64,000 bases of DNA from Thermoplasmata archaeon (GTDB lineage: Archaea > Thermoplasmatota > Thermoplasmata > Lutacidiplasmatales > UBA184): assembly GCA_022750195.1 (NCBI GenBank), contig JAKIWE010000001.1, positions 556,672-620,671 on the forward strand, in the 5' to 3' direction. How positions within the stretch are numbered: position 1 is the first letter of the stretch; the number at the start of each line of letters is the position of its first letter. Shown here in pieces: positions 45,299 through 54,800 of the stretch. Below the pieces are notes generated by a model, which saw nothing but the letters and a program-made list of their open reading frames with translations, was not told where the DNA came from and did not search any database. The translations under genes were made by a program, and so were the position numbers.

Positions 45299-46795
45299 AT
45301 GGGGGACTCCGCCGTCCCGGCCAGCACGGCGAGCCCGTCCGCGGGCCGGCCCGCCCGGCCTCCCAACCTGATCGTCATCGTCTTGGACTGCGTGCGGGCG
45401 GCGAGCGTGGCGCCAACGGCGACGGGCCCGGTCGCACGCACGCCGGTGCTTGACAGGCTTCGGGCCCGGGGGACCACCTTCACGGGGGCGATCGCCCCCG
45501 GTAACTGGACGATCCCCTCCCACATGTCGATCACGACCGGGACCTATCCGTGGGTCCATCGCCGTCGGACCTTCCGCTCCGGGCCCCCCCCGTTCGAGCC
45601 GATCGCCACGTGGCTCGCCCGCCAAGGGTACGAGACGGCGATGTTCACGGAGGAGACGCACCTCGTCGCGGGCTACGGACTCGAGGACGGCTACGCGTTC
45701 CGGTATGCGCGCCGCTACCAGACCACCGACGAGCAGAGGACCCTCGTCAACCGTCTGGTGGGGCATTCCGGTTTCCTCTACTCGTCGGCGGTCCGGGGGC
45801 TGATGGAACGCGTCCCGCCGGTCGCGATCCCGATGACGATGGTGAACGCCCGCCAAGAGCTCGCTTTCAAGCGAGACGTGTGCGGAACGTACCTGGTCGA
45901 CGAGTTCGGACGCTGGCTCTCGGCGCGTTCGCCGGAGCGCCCGTTCCACGCGTTCTTCAATTTCGTCGACGGTCACGAACCCTACCCTCCCGACGGGGAT
46001 GCGCCCGTCGGCCTCTCCGCCCGAGGGTACGCTCACGTGCCACGCTTCTACCTGCTTGCGGTTCCCGGGCTTGCCCGTCACGTCCCCTGGGCGCTGGTCG
46101 AGCAGCGGTACCTGGCCGCGATCGAAAGCGCCGACCATAAAGTGGGGGGGATCCTCGCGGCGTTAGAACGGAACGGCGAGCTCGGACGGACGATGGTGAT
46201 CGTGACCGCCGACCACGGCCAATCGTTCGGGGAGCACGGCAACATCTACCACGGGTGCGGCGCTTCGGACTCGGTCGCACGCGTTCCGATGGTCGTCGCC
46301 GCGCCCGACGGGATGAGTCTCCCTCGCGAGGTCGACGGTTGGGTCAGCCTCTGCGAGATCCCCTCCTACCTCAAGTCGGCGGCCCTGGGACTCCCCGCGT
46401 TCGGGGAGGAGGGCGCGGCGAGCGTGCCGTTCCCCGCGTCACCGCCGGCGCGGACGCCGGTGTTCTGCGAGGGCGGACCGGCGTCGGATCCTAACTACTC
46501 CCTGCGCGGGATCGGCAGCGACCGACGGTGGAATCACCGGCTCCTCGCGGCCTACCTCGGCCGCGAGAAGTGGGTCCTCGACCTCGCGACGGAGGAGCTC
46601 GGGGGCTGGGATGCCACCGAACGTCCCGACCGTGCTCCCGCGTCGGTGCCCACGGACGAGCAGCGCCGGTCCGTCCTCGAGAGGGTCTACGGAATCTTCG
46701 GCGACGCCGATTGGGCGAGGTACCGCGCCGACGCGGCCGAGGTTGCGCGGGCTCCGTTGGGCGACGACAAGATGCGGTCGTGGGGGTACGACTAG
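45299..46795 (+). CDS. Sulfatase-fold (AlkP superfamily) hydrolase, Thr-nucleophile type
   Basis: A 498-residue member with LIVIVLDCVRAASVAP at the first metal site, nucleophile segment GNWTIPSHMSITTGTYPWVH (Thr in the Cys position), distal metal site TADHGQSFGEHGNIYHG, and C-terminal KMRSWGYD. Unlike its two paralogues it lacks the second Asp of the DxxRxxD motif. No signal peptide or membrane helix. The start codon directly abuts the upstream stop codon (TGA then ATG), implying translational coupling to the GT-C-like protein. Its stop codon interlocks with that of the convergent NPP gene. Confidence 0.86.
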   Translation: MGDSAVPASTASPSAGRPARPPNLIVIVLDCVRAASVAPTATGPVARTPVLDRLRARGTTFTGAIAPGNWTIPSHMSITTGTYPWVHRRRTFRSGPPPFEPIATWLARQGYETAMFTEETHLVAGYGLEDGYAFRYARRYQTTDEQRTLVNRLVGHSGFLYSSAVRGLMERVPPVAIPMTMVNARQELAFKRDVCGTYLVDEFGRWLSARSPERPFHAFFNFVDGHEPYPPDGDAPVGLSARGYAHVPRFYLLAVPGLARHVPWALVEQRYLAAIESADHKVGGILAALERNGELGRTMVIVTADHGQSFGEHGNIYHGCGASDSVARVPMVVAAPDGMSLPREVDGWVSLCEIPSYLKSAALGLPAFGEEGAASVPFPASPPARTPVFCEGGPASDPNYSLRGIGSDRRWNHRLLAAYLGREKWVLDLATEELGGWDATERPDRAPASVPTDEQRRSVLERVYGIFGDADWARYRADAAEVARAPLGDDKMRSWGYD

Positions 46796-48219
46796 TCCCG
46801 ACGCGGGACAGTGACCTCTTGTGGGGGCGGCTCCCCGAACACCGCGCGCATCGCCGTCCCTTGGATATGCGGCGGGATCGGCTCGTCGAGCAGGCGGAGA
46901 AGGGTAGGGGTCACATCGACGATCTGCTGCTCGGGGATCTCGCGGGCGACGGTCTGCTCAGGATCGTACAACGCGAACACGCCCTCGTACGAGTGAACGG
47001 CGTCGTCCGGGCCGGTGTCGTTCTCCCGAAGGTAGAGCGAGGGATGGCCGAGCGTGCCGGCCGACCTCCACTTCAGAGCGCCGAAGTACACCATGAGGTC
47101 CGGAGGGTCGCCGCGGACCTCTCGGTAGAGCGAGCGAGGTTCGAGCACCTGCGTCGGCATCGTCCGACCGTCCGGACCTTGCAACGCGGTGAGCTCGGCG
47201 CGGAGCCGAGCGCTGAGTGCTGGGACCTGATCCGGGGACACCGTGCCACTGGCCTCGCGCCCTTTGACGTTGAAGAACAGCCGGGCGTAGTAGCCGCCGG
47301 CGCCCCAGACGCGCGTCTTGCCCCAGTCGACCTGCGCCTTCTCCAGGGCGATGGGGGAGGAGACCGGCTGCTTGAGGACGAGGTAGCCACGTTCGACGAG
47401 CCACTGGTTGATACAGAAGCAACCGGTCATCGGCATGCTGCCGTGATCGGAGGCGATCACGACGAGGGACTCCCGGTCGGCATGAGCGACCAACCGGCCG
47501 ATCGACTGATCGAGGGCCCGGTAGTAATCCTCGAGGACGTACTCGAAGGGGTTGCCGGGGACGTAGCTGTGGTGGTTCGGGTCAAAATACTGAGTGTACG
47601 CATGGTGGAGCCGGTCCGTTCCGACCTCGTGGATGGCGAAGACGTCCCACTTTTCCTTCAGGTAGAGCTCCTCGGCGATCGCGAAGTGCTGTTGGGTCAT
47701 CGCGAGGAGGTCGCGGTAGAGCTGCCGACGCTCCTGGGCGCGGAACGTCACGTCGAAGACGTACGGACCGTACCTCTGCTCGAGCTCGGCGGCCAGCTCT
47801 CGCGGATACGTCGACTCCTTCCCGTCGGGGGGCGTGAGGAAGTCCGAGACGTACAGCCCGTTGACCTCGGGGGCCGGATAGCCCGGCGGCATCCCGACGA
47901 CGCAGACGCGCTTGCCGCGGTCGGAGAGCAGTTCCCAGAAGCTGGGCACAGGCAGGAGGTCGGAGGTCGGCCCGTAGGTCTCGGTGTAGGAGTTCTTCCG
48001 TCGGTGGCGGAACCCGTAGAAGCCGAGCGTGCCGGGGTCGACCCCGGTGAACATCACCGCCCACGCAGGAATGGAGATCGGCGGGTCCGTGGTCCGCAGG
48101 GTCCCGTGCACGCCGGCGCTGAGCAGCCGACGAACGTTGGGCATGAACGGCAGGCACCGGCCGAAGAGGTACTCCGGCGAGGCCGAGTCGAGCCCGATCA
48201 CGATCATGCGTCGACTCAT
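46792..48219 (-). CDS. NPP/type I phosphodiesterase-family hydrolase, Ser-nucleophile variant
   Basis: A 475-residue paralogue of the protein at 41459-42856: VIGLDSASPEYLFGRCLPFM, DPPISIPAWAVMFTGVDPGT (Ser at the nucleophile position where the paralogue has Thr), WDVFAIHEVGTDRLHHAY and ASDHGSMPMTGCFCINQWLV. No signal peptide. The gene converges on the sulfatase-fold gene with stop codons sharing a CTAG tetranucleotide. A TATA-like element TTGATTAG on the minus strand near 48263-48272 would give a leader of about 20 bases before the ATG at 48219. Confidence 0.87.
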   Translation of the reverse strand: MSRRMIVIGLDSASPEYLFGRCLPFMPNVRRLLSAGVHGTLRTTDPPISIPAWAVMFTGVDPGTLGFYGFRHRRKNSYTETYGPTSDLLPVPSFWELLSDRGKRVCVVGMPPGYPAPEVNGLYVSDFLTPPDGKESTYPRELAAELEQRYGPYVFDVTFRAQERRQLYRDLLAMTQQHFAIAEELYLKEKWDVFAIHEVGTDRLHHAYTQYFDPNHHSYVPGNPFEYVLEDYYRALDQSIGRLVAHADRESLVVIASDHGSMPMTGCFCINQWLVERGYLVLKQPVSSPIALEKAQVDWGKTRVWGAGGYYARLFFNVKGREASGTVSPDQVPALSARLRAELTALQGPDGRTMPTQVLEPRSLYREVRGDPPDLMVYFGALKWRSAGTLGHPSLYLRENDTGPDDAVHSYEGVFALYDPEQTVAREIPEQQIVDVTPTLLRLLDEPIPPHIQGTAMRAVFGEPPPQEVTVPRRD

Positions 48220-48505
48220 CGGCGGCTACGTCCAGGGTTGATGTTCAGGGAGGAAACGGCGCGCTAATCAATATGTTGCCGGCACGGTGAGCGACCGTAG
48301 CGGGACCTATCCTGCAGCGTACTCCGCCTTCAGCCCTAACCTCCTCGGCGATATCCTTACGTACCTAGGCGCAACCCGTTCCGAGGTCGACGATGCCCGA
48401 CGGCGACACAGCGTCCAGCTTTGGCCGCGGGCTACTCTCCGGGCTCCCCTTAACCGGCGGACCTGTCGACCTCGAACCCACAACGATTCCGGCCCGCTCC
48501 GCAGG

Positions 48506-50431
48506 GTGAATGGAGCCGAAGTGAACCCCTCCCGAACGTCGGTGGCCCCGCGGGTGCACCGGCGCAACTCCACTCGCCACCCGGCCGCCCTCGCCCTACT
48601 CGCGGTGGGGACACTCCTGGCCCTCTCCCTCCCGCCGTACGGGGGAATCGGGGCCGTCGGATTGACCGTCAATAGATCGGCGGGGATGGAGACGCACCTC
48701 GTTGTCGTCGCAAACCATTCCATTCACGTACCGAGCAAATGCGCTCAGGGATCCGCGGCGATGACGTGCTCAAGCGCAGTCGTTCTCCCCAAGGTCTCCG
48801 CCCCCGATTGGGTGAACTTGACGCCGGGGGTCGCCGCCGGCCCCTCGGCACGGTACGGCTCGGCGATGGCCTACGATGCCCAAGACGGCTACCCGCTGCT
48901 CTTCGGTGGCGCGAACGCATCGGGCCGTACGTTGCGCGATACCTGGGCGTTCAAATCTGGTGCGTGGGTCTCGTTCACTCCGGGCGTACTGAACGTGCGC
49001 GATTCCCCGCCTCCCCTTGCGTTCGCCTCGATGTCGTACGACGCGGCCGACCACCAGGTCGTCCTGTTCGGGGGCGTCGGACCCAAAGGGGTGAACGGCC
49101 AGACCTGGGGGTTCCAAGCCGGCCATTGGACGCTCCTCGGTACCGGCGGGGGAATGTCTCCCCTGGGAAGGGTCAACGCCTCCATGGCGTACGACGCGAC
49201 GGACGGTTACCTGCTCCTCTTCGGGGGGATTTCGGCCGGCCATCTCCTGCGGGACAGCTGGAGCTTCTCTCTCGGGACGTGGACGACCCGTACGCCCACG
49301 AATCTGACCGTCGCCTCGTCCCCGACCCATCGCTCCGGGGCGGCGATGACGTACGACCCGGCCGAGGCGGCAGTGGTGCTGTTCGGTGGGGCCACGCCGA
49401 CGGCGGCGAACGACACCTGGGAGTTCTCGGGCGGTACCTGGCGGAACGTGACGGGCGGCGCGGCCCCGACGCCGCGGTATGCGACGGGATCGGGGTTTGA
49501 TGTTGCTCACGGACGGCTCGTGCTGTTCGGTGGCCTCGGTACTACGGGCGCGCTGCTGGGCGAGACGTGGACGTTCGTGTCCGGCGCTTGGAGCGACGTG
49601 ACCTCGTTGGAGACGAGCGCTCCGAGCCCGAGGGCAGCTCCCCCTATGGCGACCGTCGCCGGGGGCTCGCCGTCGGGTCAATTCTTGCTGCTCTTCGGGG
49701 GAAGCCTCGGCGGGGTGGCGGGAGGAACGGACGAATGGGAGTTCGGGGCGGGTGCGCTCAACCTCACCGCCGCGGCCGTCGTACCCTCCGCCACGGATGC
49801 CTACCTCACTGTCCAACTCTCGACGGTGGCGTTCGGCGGCTCCGGGACCTACTCCTACTCTTGGCAGGGGCTTCCGCAGGGATGCCTCTCCGCCAATCGT
49901 TCGATGCTGACCTGTCAACCGAACTCTTCCGGGCCCCCGGTGTCGATCGTCGTCACGGCGATCGACACGCAGGGGGCTACGGCCTCCAGCGCGCCGAGCC
50001 TGCTCATCGTCAACCCGATACCTACGATCGTCGGATTCACGGCGTCGCCCTACTCGGCCGTGGTGGGAGTCACGAACGTGACGTTCGTCGTCACCGTCTC
50101 GGGGGGCACGGGGCACCTTCGGTTCTCGTTCGCCGGTGTACCTCCAGGATGTGGTTCGCCGAACAGCTCTCGCTTCTCCTGCATCCCTACGGCGATCGGC
50201 GGCTACTCGCTGGTCGCGACGGTGGTCGACAACGTCAACGTGACCGGACAGGCGACGCTCAATCTAGTGGTCAGCGCGGCGGCGCCGTCGACCTTCTGGA
50301 CGGCGACCCACACCGCCGAGATCGTCGTCGGAGGGGTGGTCGTGGCGGTTGTCGCCGCGGTCGCGTGGCGCCACCACCGCAAGGTCCGCGCCCCGCCGTC
50401 GGCCCCCCAGCCGCCGGGGGGGCCAGAGTAG
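48506..50431 (+). CDS. Six-kelch-repeat surface protein with two CX9C Ig-like domains and C-terminal anchor
   Basis: A protein of about 641 residues. After a basic start and hydrophobic signal (ALALLAVGTLLALSLPP) come six kelch motifs (YDAQDGYPLLFGG, YDAADHQVVLFGG, YDATDGYLLLFGG, YDPAEAAVVLFGG, FDVAHGRLVLFGG and a final LLLFGG), enough for one propeller. Two Ig/PKD-like domains follow, each with a CX9C module (LPQGCLSAN to LTCQP; VPPGCGSPN to FSCIP), then one membrane helix and a short Pro-rich tail. The longest frame begins at 48287 but its first 73 residues look non-coding, so the GTG at 48506 is preferred; GTG at 48521 is also possible. Confidence 0.82.
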   Translation: MNGAEVNPSRTSVAPRVHRRNSTRHPAALALLAVGTLLALSLPPYGGIGAVGLTVNRSAGMETHLVVVANHSIHVPSKCAQGSAAMTCSSAVVLPKVSAPDWVNLTPGVAAGPSARYGSAMAYDAQDGYPLLFGGANASGRTLRDTWAFKSGAWVSFTPGVLNVRDSPPPLAFASMSYDAADHQVVLFGGVGPKGVNGQTWGFQAGHWTLLGTGGGMSPLGRVNASMAYDATDGYLLLFGGISAGHLLRDSWSFSLGTWTTRTPTNLTVASSPTHRSGAAMTYDPAEAAVVLFGGATPTAANDTWEFSGGTWRNVTGGAAPTPRYATGSGFDVAHGRLVLFGGLGTTGALLGETWTFVSGAWSDVTSLETSAPSPRAAPPMATVAGGSPSGQFLLLFGGSLGGVAGGTDEWEFGAGALNLTAAAVVPSATDAYLTVQLSTVAFGGSGTYSYSWQGLPQGCLSANRSMLTCQPNSSGPPVSIVVTAIDTQGATASSAPSLLIVNPIPTIVGFTASPYSAVVGVTNVTFVVTVSGGTGHLRFSFAGVPPGCGSPNSSRFSCIPTAIGGYSLVATVVDNVNVTGQATLNLVVSAAAPSTFWTATHTAEIVVGGVVVAVVAAVAWRHHRKVRAPPSAPQPPGGPE

Positions 50432-50467
50432 GTCCCCGGCCCCAACGAGGGTTCGCCGGGCCCTCGA

Positions 50468-51517
50468 TCACTCCGGCATCGACTCGCGGGGGTCCGGAGT
50501 TTCTGGGAGCTCCTCGGTCGGACGCCGCACCCCGAGGACCCAGAGGAGGATCGCCACCGTGACGACGAGCGCGCCGACGTCGAGATAGAGCACCGGAGGC
50601 AACCCGAGGACGGCGCTCGCGTTGAGCTTGGTCGCGTTGACCAGGCTGACCTTCACGATGTAGAGCAGCAGGGTCACGACGGTGTAATCCCAGATGTGGA
50701 CGATGAGGGGCTGAGGGGCGACGTTCGAGGGGATCACGATCGTTTGACAGAACGAGTTCGTCTCGTTCGCGGGAACCGTGTTCGTGTTCTGTACAAAGTC
50801 GTTGAGCGGGCGGACGGTCTCGGCGTGCAGCGAGAACGTCCGGTTCACGATCGAACCGCCGAGGCAGGAGGTGATCCCCCCTCCCGGCGCGAGCTGCACC
50901 GGCACGATGCTCAGCAGGTCGGCGTACTGCGCCGGTTGGAGGAGCTCCGGGGCCGCGGGGGACCAGGAGCTGTTGACCTCGGAGCCGTCCTGAGCGACGA
51001 GGGTCCATTTCCACTGCGCATAGAGGGCGATCGACCCGTACGGAAACGGGGTCATCAGCGCCGCGAGCTGCGTGTCGAAGGAGGCGGTCGCCCCGGTCTG
51101 GAAGACGGTTTCGTTGTCGAGCAGGGTCGAGGTCGTCGTCAGGTTCGGGTCGCTAAAGCCCGGGCCGCTCAAGCTCACGTTGCGCCCCAGACCGAAGACG
51201 AAGAGGGGACCGGTGTGCGTCTGGAAGCTCGCCAGGGTGCCGGGGACCCGCACCGGGACGACGCCGGTCGAGGTGGTGTCGTTGACGATCGCGAGCCGAT
51301 ACTGGACGGTGAGCACCATCCCCGGGGGCACGTCTCCTTGGGGGGCCGCGCTCCGGATGAGGATGTTGCCATGGGGCGAGGTGGTCACGGCGGGCGTGGC
51401 GCTCGCCTCGCTGGAGGGAGTCACCGCCGTGGCAGGGTGCCCCGGAGCGATCCCCGACGCGCAGGCCGCACCGAGGAGGAGGAGCAGCACCCCCCCGACC
51501 GTCGCTACCCACCGCAT
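50468..51517 (-). CDS. Anchored surface protein sharing its main domain with the 26737 protein
   Basis: A 349-residue protein from the ATG at 51517: hydrophobic signal (VATVGGVLLLLLGAACASG), a beta-rich extracellular domain with MVLTVQYRLAIV, VPGTLASFQT and YGSIALYAQWKWTLVA segments, and a C-terminal membrane helix (about 310-330) followed by a short acidic Pro-rich tail. The same segment order occurs in the protein at 26737-27951. A TTG at 51532 would add five residues, but the TATA-like GGTTAAGAC on the minus strand, centred near 51546, predicts transcription starting at the ATG. The Cys at the signal end does not make a good lipobox. Confidence 0.7.
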   Translation of the reverse strand: MRWVATVGGVLLLLLGAACASGIAPGHPATAVTPSSEASATPAVTTSPHGNILIRSAAPQGDVPPGMVLTVQYRLAIVNDTTSTGVVPVRVPGTLASFQTHTGPLFVFGLGRNVSLSGPGFSDPNLTTTSTLLDNETVFQTGATASFDTQLAALMTPFPYGSIALYAQWKWTLVAQDGSEVNSSWSPAAPELLQPAQYADLLSIVPVQLAPGGGITSCLGGSIVNRTFSLHAETVRPLNDFVQNTNTVPANETNSFCQTIVIPSNVAPQPLIVHIWDYTVVTLLLYIVKVSLVNATKLNASAVLGLPPVLYLDVGALVVTVAILLWVLGVRRPTEELPETPDPRESMPE

Positions 51518-51542
51518 CGCAGGGATTCTCAACGCCCGACCG

Positions 51543-51549
51543 TCTTAAC
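51543..51549 (-). promoter_or_regulatory. TATA-like box for the gene starting at 51517
   Basis: Minus strand GTTAAGA, centred about 29 bases before the ATG at 51517, arguing for a leaderless transcript and against the upstream TTG start. Confidence 0.5.
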
Positions 51550-51743
51550 CTAGGCAGTTTGGCGTCGGTGGGGACGTAGCCGAGTGGCGCCCCGACCCAT
51601 GCGTGCTGCGCATGTCAGGGGAAAGTATACGCACCCTTTGCGGATGGGTCCCGGCGGCGCTGTCGTGTGTGCTTATGCGCATCATTACAGAACTGCCCCT
51701 ATCGGAGCAGAACGCGGGCCGGCGCCCGGGCTTCCCGTCTGTG

Positions 51744-51754
51744 AATATGTTTAT
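51744..51754 (+). promoter_or_regulatory. TATA-like region for the 1434-residue surface protein
   Basis: AATATGTTTAT, about 60 bases before the ATG at 51809, predicting a leader of roughly 30 bases and excluding the starts further upstream. Confidence 0.4.
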
Positions 51755-51808
51755 GAGTGCGCAGGAATGCGTTGTCGCCCGCCGACCTCTTCACCCCTCC
51801 GGGAACCG

Positions 51809-54800
51809 ATGCAAACGCGATACCGAACCAGCCCGAGTTTCACGCCGAACGCGGTCAACGCCGGGCTCTCCGGACTCGCGATCGCTCTCCTCCTGCTGAG
51901 CTCGTGGCCCGGCCTTAGCTCGGTGGGGGCTCGGAGTTTGGAATTCCCGGCGTTGTCAGCACCCACCGGCCCGGGGCACGTGGTCCTGGCTAGCGGTGTG
52001 ACACCCGCCTCGAGCGCTCCACGTGCCGCCATCGGAGTAGCCGCGGTGACCTCTCTACCCGGCGCCCCGGGCCTCCCCCCGCTGCCTCCTGTCGGGCCGG
52101 TCGGCTGCTTCGGGATACTGGCCGCGACCGTGCCGGCGACCCCCTACGACCCGCCGTGTCGAGGGCACGATGAAGCCACGCTGAGCTTCTACTCCAACGC
52201 TACGGGGAGCGGTGGGAACGTCACGTGGACGGCGACGCTCCCGGTCGATGCCGGACCTACGCAGAACCAATCGGACCTTTACTCCGCGGTCTGGTTCGGG
52301 ATCCCCGCTACGATCTCGTCGGCCTGGATGGGCCAATGCTTCCTCGAGGCCCAGTTCTACCCGGACGCGAGCTGGTACGATAGGTCAACGTCCAATCCCG
52401 CAGCCACGGACAACGGCAACTGGGTCGGCCGCCTGGTCGGCTGGCAGGTCGACCTCACGACCGGCCGCGAAGACACCTGTGTCTCCCAGCCCTTCTACCG
52501 CCAGGGCGCCGGCGTGGGTCAGTTCCTGAACCTTACCCAGGGTGACAAGCTTCGCATTCAGTTCGCGGGTTGGTCCGGGTCGGCGGTTGGCGAAAACGTG
52601 ACGGTGAACGACCTGACGACCGGGGCGAGCTCCTCGATCACGGCCACGAATTCCAGCGCCGGCGGCCCTATCCTCCCCGCCTACACAGCCAGCGCGTACG
52701 AGGATAGTGTGCAGTGGACCGCGGGGGGTGGCCTTCCCGCCGTCATGGGCTTTGAGCTCGGCCACGGAGGCAACCCGACGGTCCCTTCGAACAGCAGCTT
52801 CCAGGGGTGCAGCCCGGGCGTCCCTCCACCGACGGTCGTCAATCCCGCCATCCCGTGCCCTAGCTATGACCCTGCCAGCTGGGCGAACGACACCCGACAG
52901 CCGTGGGTGATCGACGCTCCGACCTTCGGAGCCGTTGGGAGCCGTTCGATGCCCGCGCAGGTCGCATTCTCCAATGATTTCGGAGGTGTCCAAGCGATCA
53001 CGACGTTGAGCAACGGGAGCTGCCTCAACCGCATCGGCAGCTCGTTCTGCACGTATCCGTGGTTCAGCTACTCCTGCCCCACCGGGGGCTTCGAGTTCGG
53101 AGCCACGAACTTCGCGGGCGTCACCACGGACTTCGGTCAACAGCTCGAGTATGCCCAGAGCTCCCATACGAACGCCCTGGGACTCTCGTACTACCCGGCC
53201 GCCAACTACTCGCTCCCCACCTGCGGGAAGTCCAGCGCGACCCTGACGGTCGGCACGAGCGGCTCCGCGGGAGGGAGCGTCGAGTTCCTCTCGCAGCTGG
53301 TCGCGCCGTCGGGAGCGCAAACCACGGCGTTCAGCCCTCTGGCGCCGGGTCCTTACTCGATCCATGCCGTCGCACCGACGGGAAGCGCGTTCTCGGGATG
53401 GTCGACCGTCGGCATGGCTCAGATCGCCGACCGGAGCTCGCCCTGGACCACCCTCGACGTCCGAGGGAACGGCTCCGTCACCGCTGGTTTCGCGGCCTCG
53501 GGACCGACCACCACCGTCTGGTTCAACGGAACCGGCGGCGGAGGTGCGGTCGCCGTCTCCCGGGCCGTCGCGGACCGCAACGGGACGCCCCTCGCCACGG
53601 TCGTCTCTGGAGGCTCCATCGTTCTGGCCGCTGGCCTCTATACGATCGAGGCCTATCCTACGCCTGGCTCCCTGTTCGCGGCGTGGTCCACCGCAGGACC
53701 GGGGGGAAGCCTAGCGGCGCCGAACGAGCCGGTCACCTGGCTGACCGTGACCGGGGCGACCTCCTCGCTCTCCGTGGCCGTCTCCTACGTCGCCTCCCTC
53801 GAGCAGGCCACGGTCGTGGTCCGCGGCATTGGAAACGGAACGCTCACGTTCGCCGGCGCGCCGGTCCCCTACTTTGCCTCGAACCACTCCTCCTTCGGCG
53901 TGTATCGGGTCGCGGTCGGAGCCTACTCGATCACGGCCACCCCGGCGGCCGGTTGGAGCTTCCTCGGATGGTCGACCGGGCCGAGCGGCATCGAAACCGA
54001 TTACGGGGCCGATGCGAACGTGTCGGTCGAGAACGGCACGACGAACCTGTCGGTGTCGATGGGGGCGCGCGTGACGTTCCTCATCACGCCTTCGACGGAC
54101 GGTCTCGCTTCGTTGGACAGCCGCGCCCCGATCGCCAACGGAACGGTGACGACACAGCCCGTGGGGAGCTACTACCTGGACGCCGTCCCGTTCGGCGGGT
54201 TCGCCTTCAAGCGATGGTCGGTCAACGACCCCTCGGCCGCTTGGATCGTCCGTCCGGGAACCTCCCACTCCCGGTTGCAACTGAACGCTTCGGTGACGAT
54301 CACCCTCACCTACCAGGTCCGGAGTGCGGTGAACCTGACGTTCCACGTTCTTCCGGTGGGCGCCGGTACGATCCAGTTCAATCTGATCAGCCCCTACGGG
54401 GACGGCGGTACCAACAAGAGCCTCGCGAACGGTACCTACCTTATCGCCGGGAACGCCGGCGCCCGGTACCGGTTCACCGGGTGGACCTTCACGGGACCGA
54501 TCTTCGTCGCGGGCGGCCTCCTCACGGTCACCGGCGCTGGCGGGGCGCTCACCGCGCATTTCACGCTCCGCTTCTACGCGGTCACCTTCGTGGCCACGTC
54601 CGGAAGCCCGGTGGTCGCGACGATCAACGGCGTCCATGCCGTCAATGGACAAACCGTCCACCTCCCCCGCGGCACGTTCAACATCAGCGCCTCGGTGGGC
54701 GTGAACACCACGTTCGTCGGTTGGTCGAGCTCCCTCCCCGTGAGCGCTCCGCCACCGTTCTCCTCGGCGGCGAAGATCACCGTCCAAACCGCTGGGACCC

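Noticed and set aside
44309-46138. 609-codon minus-strand open frame
   Set aside because: Antisense shadow of the GT-C-like and sulfatase-fold genes caused by high GC; no protein-like patterning.
46528-48267. 579-codon plus-strand open frame
   Set aside because: Antisense to the NPP-type gene, whose metal and nucleophile motifs show that the minus strand is the coding one.
51561-51640. tRNA-like stretch GTAGCCGAGTGG
   Set aside because: The start resembles the D-arm of a Leu or Ser tRNA, but no matching T-loop, anticodon arm or complementary acceptor end follows.
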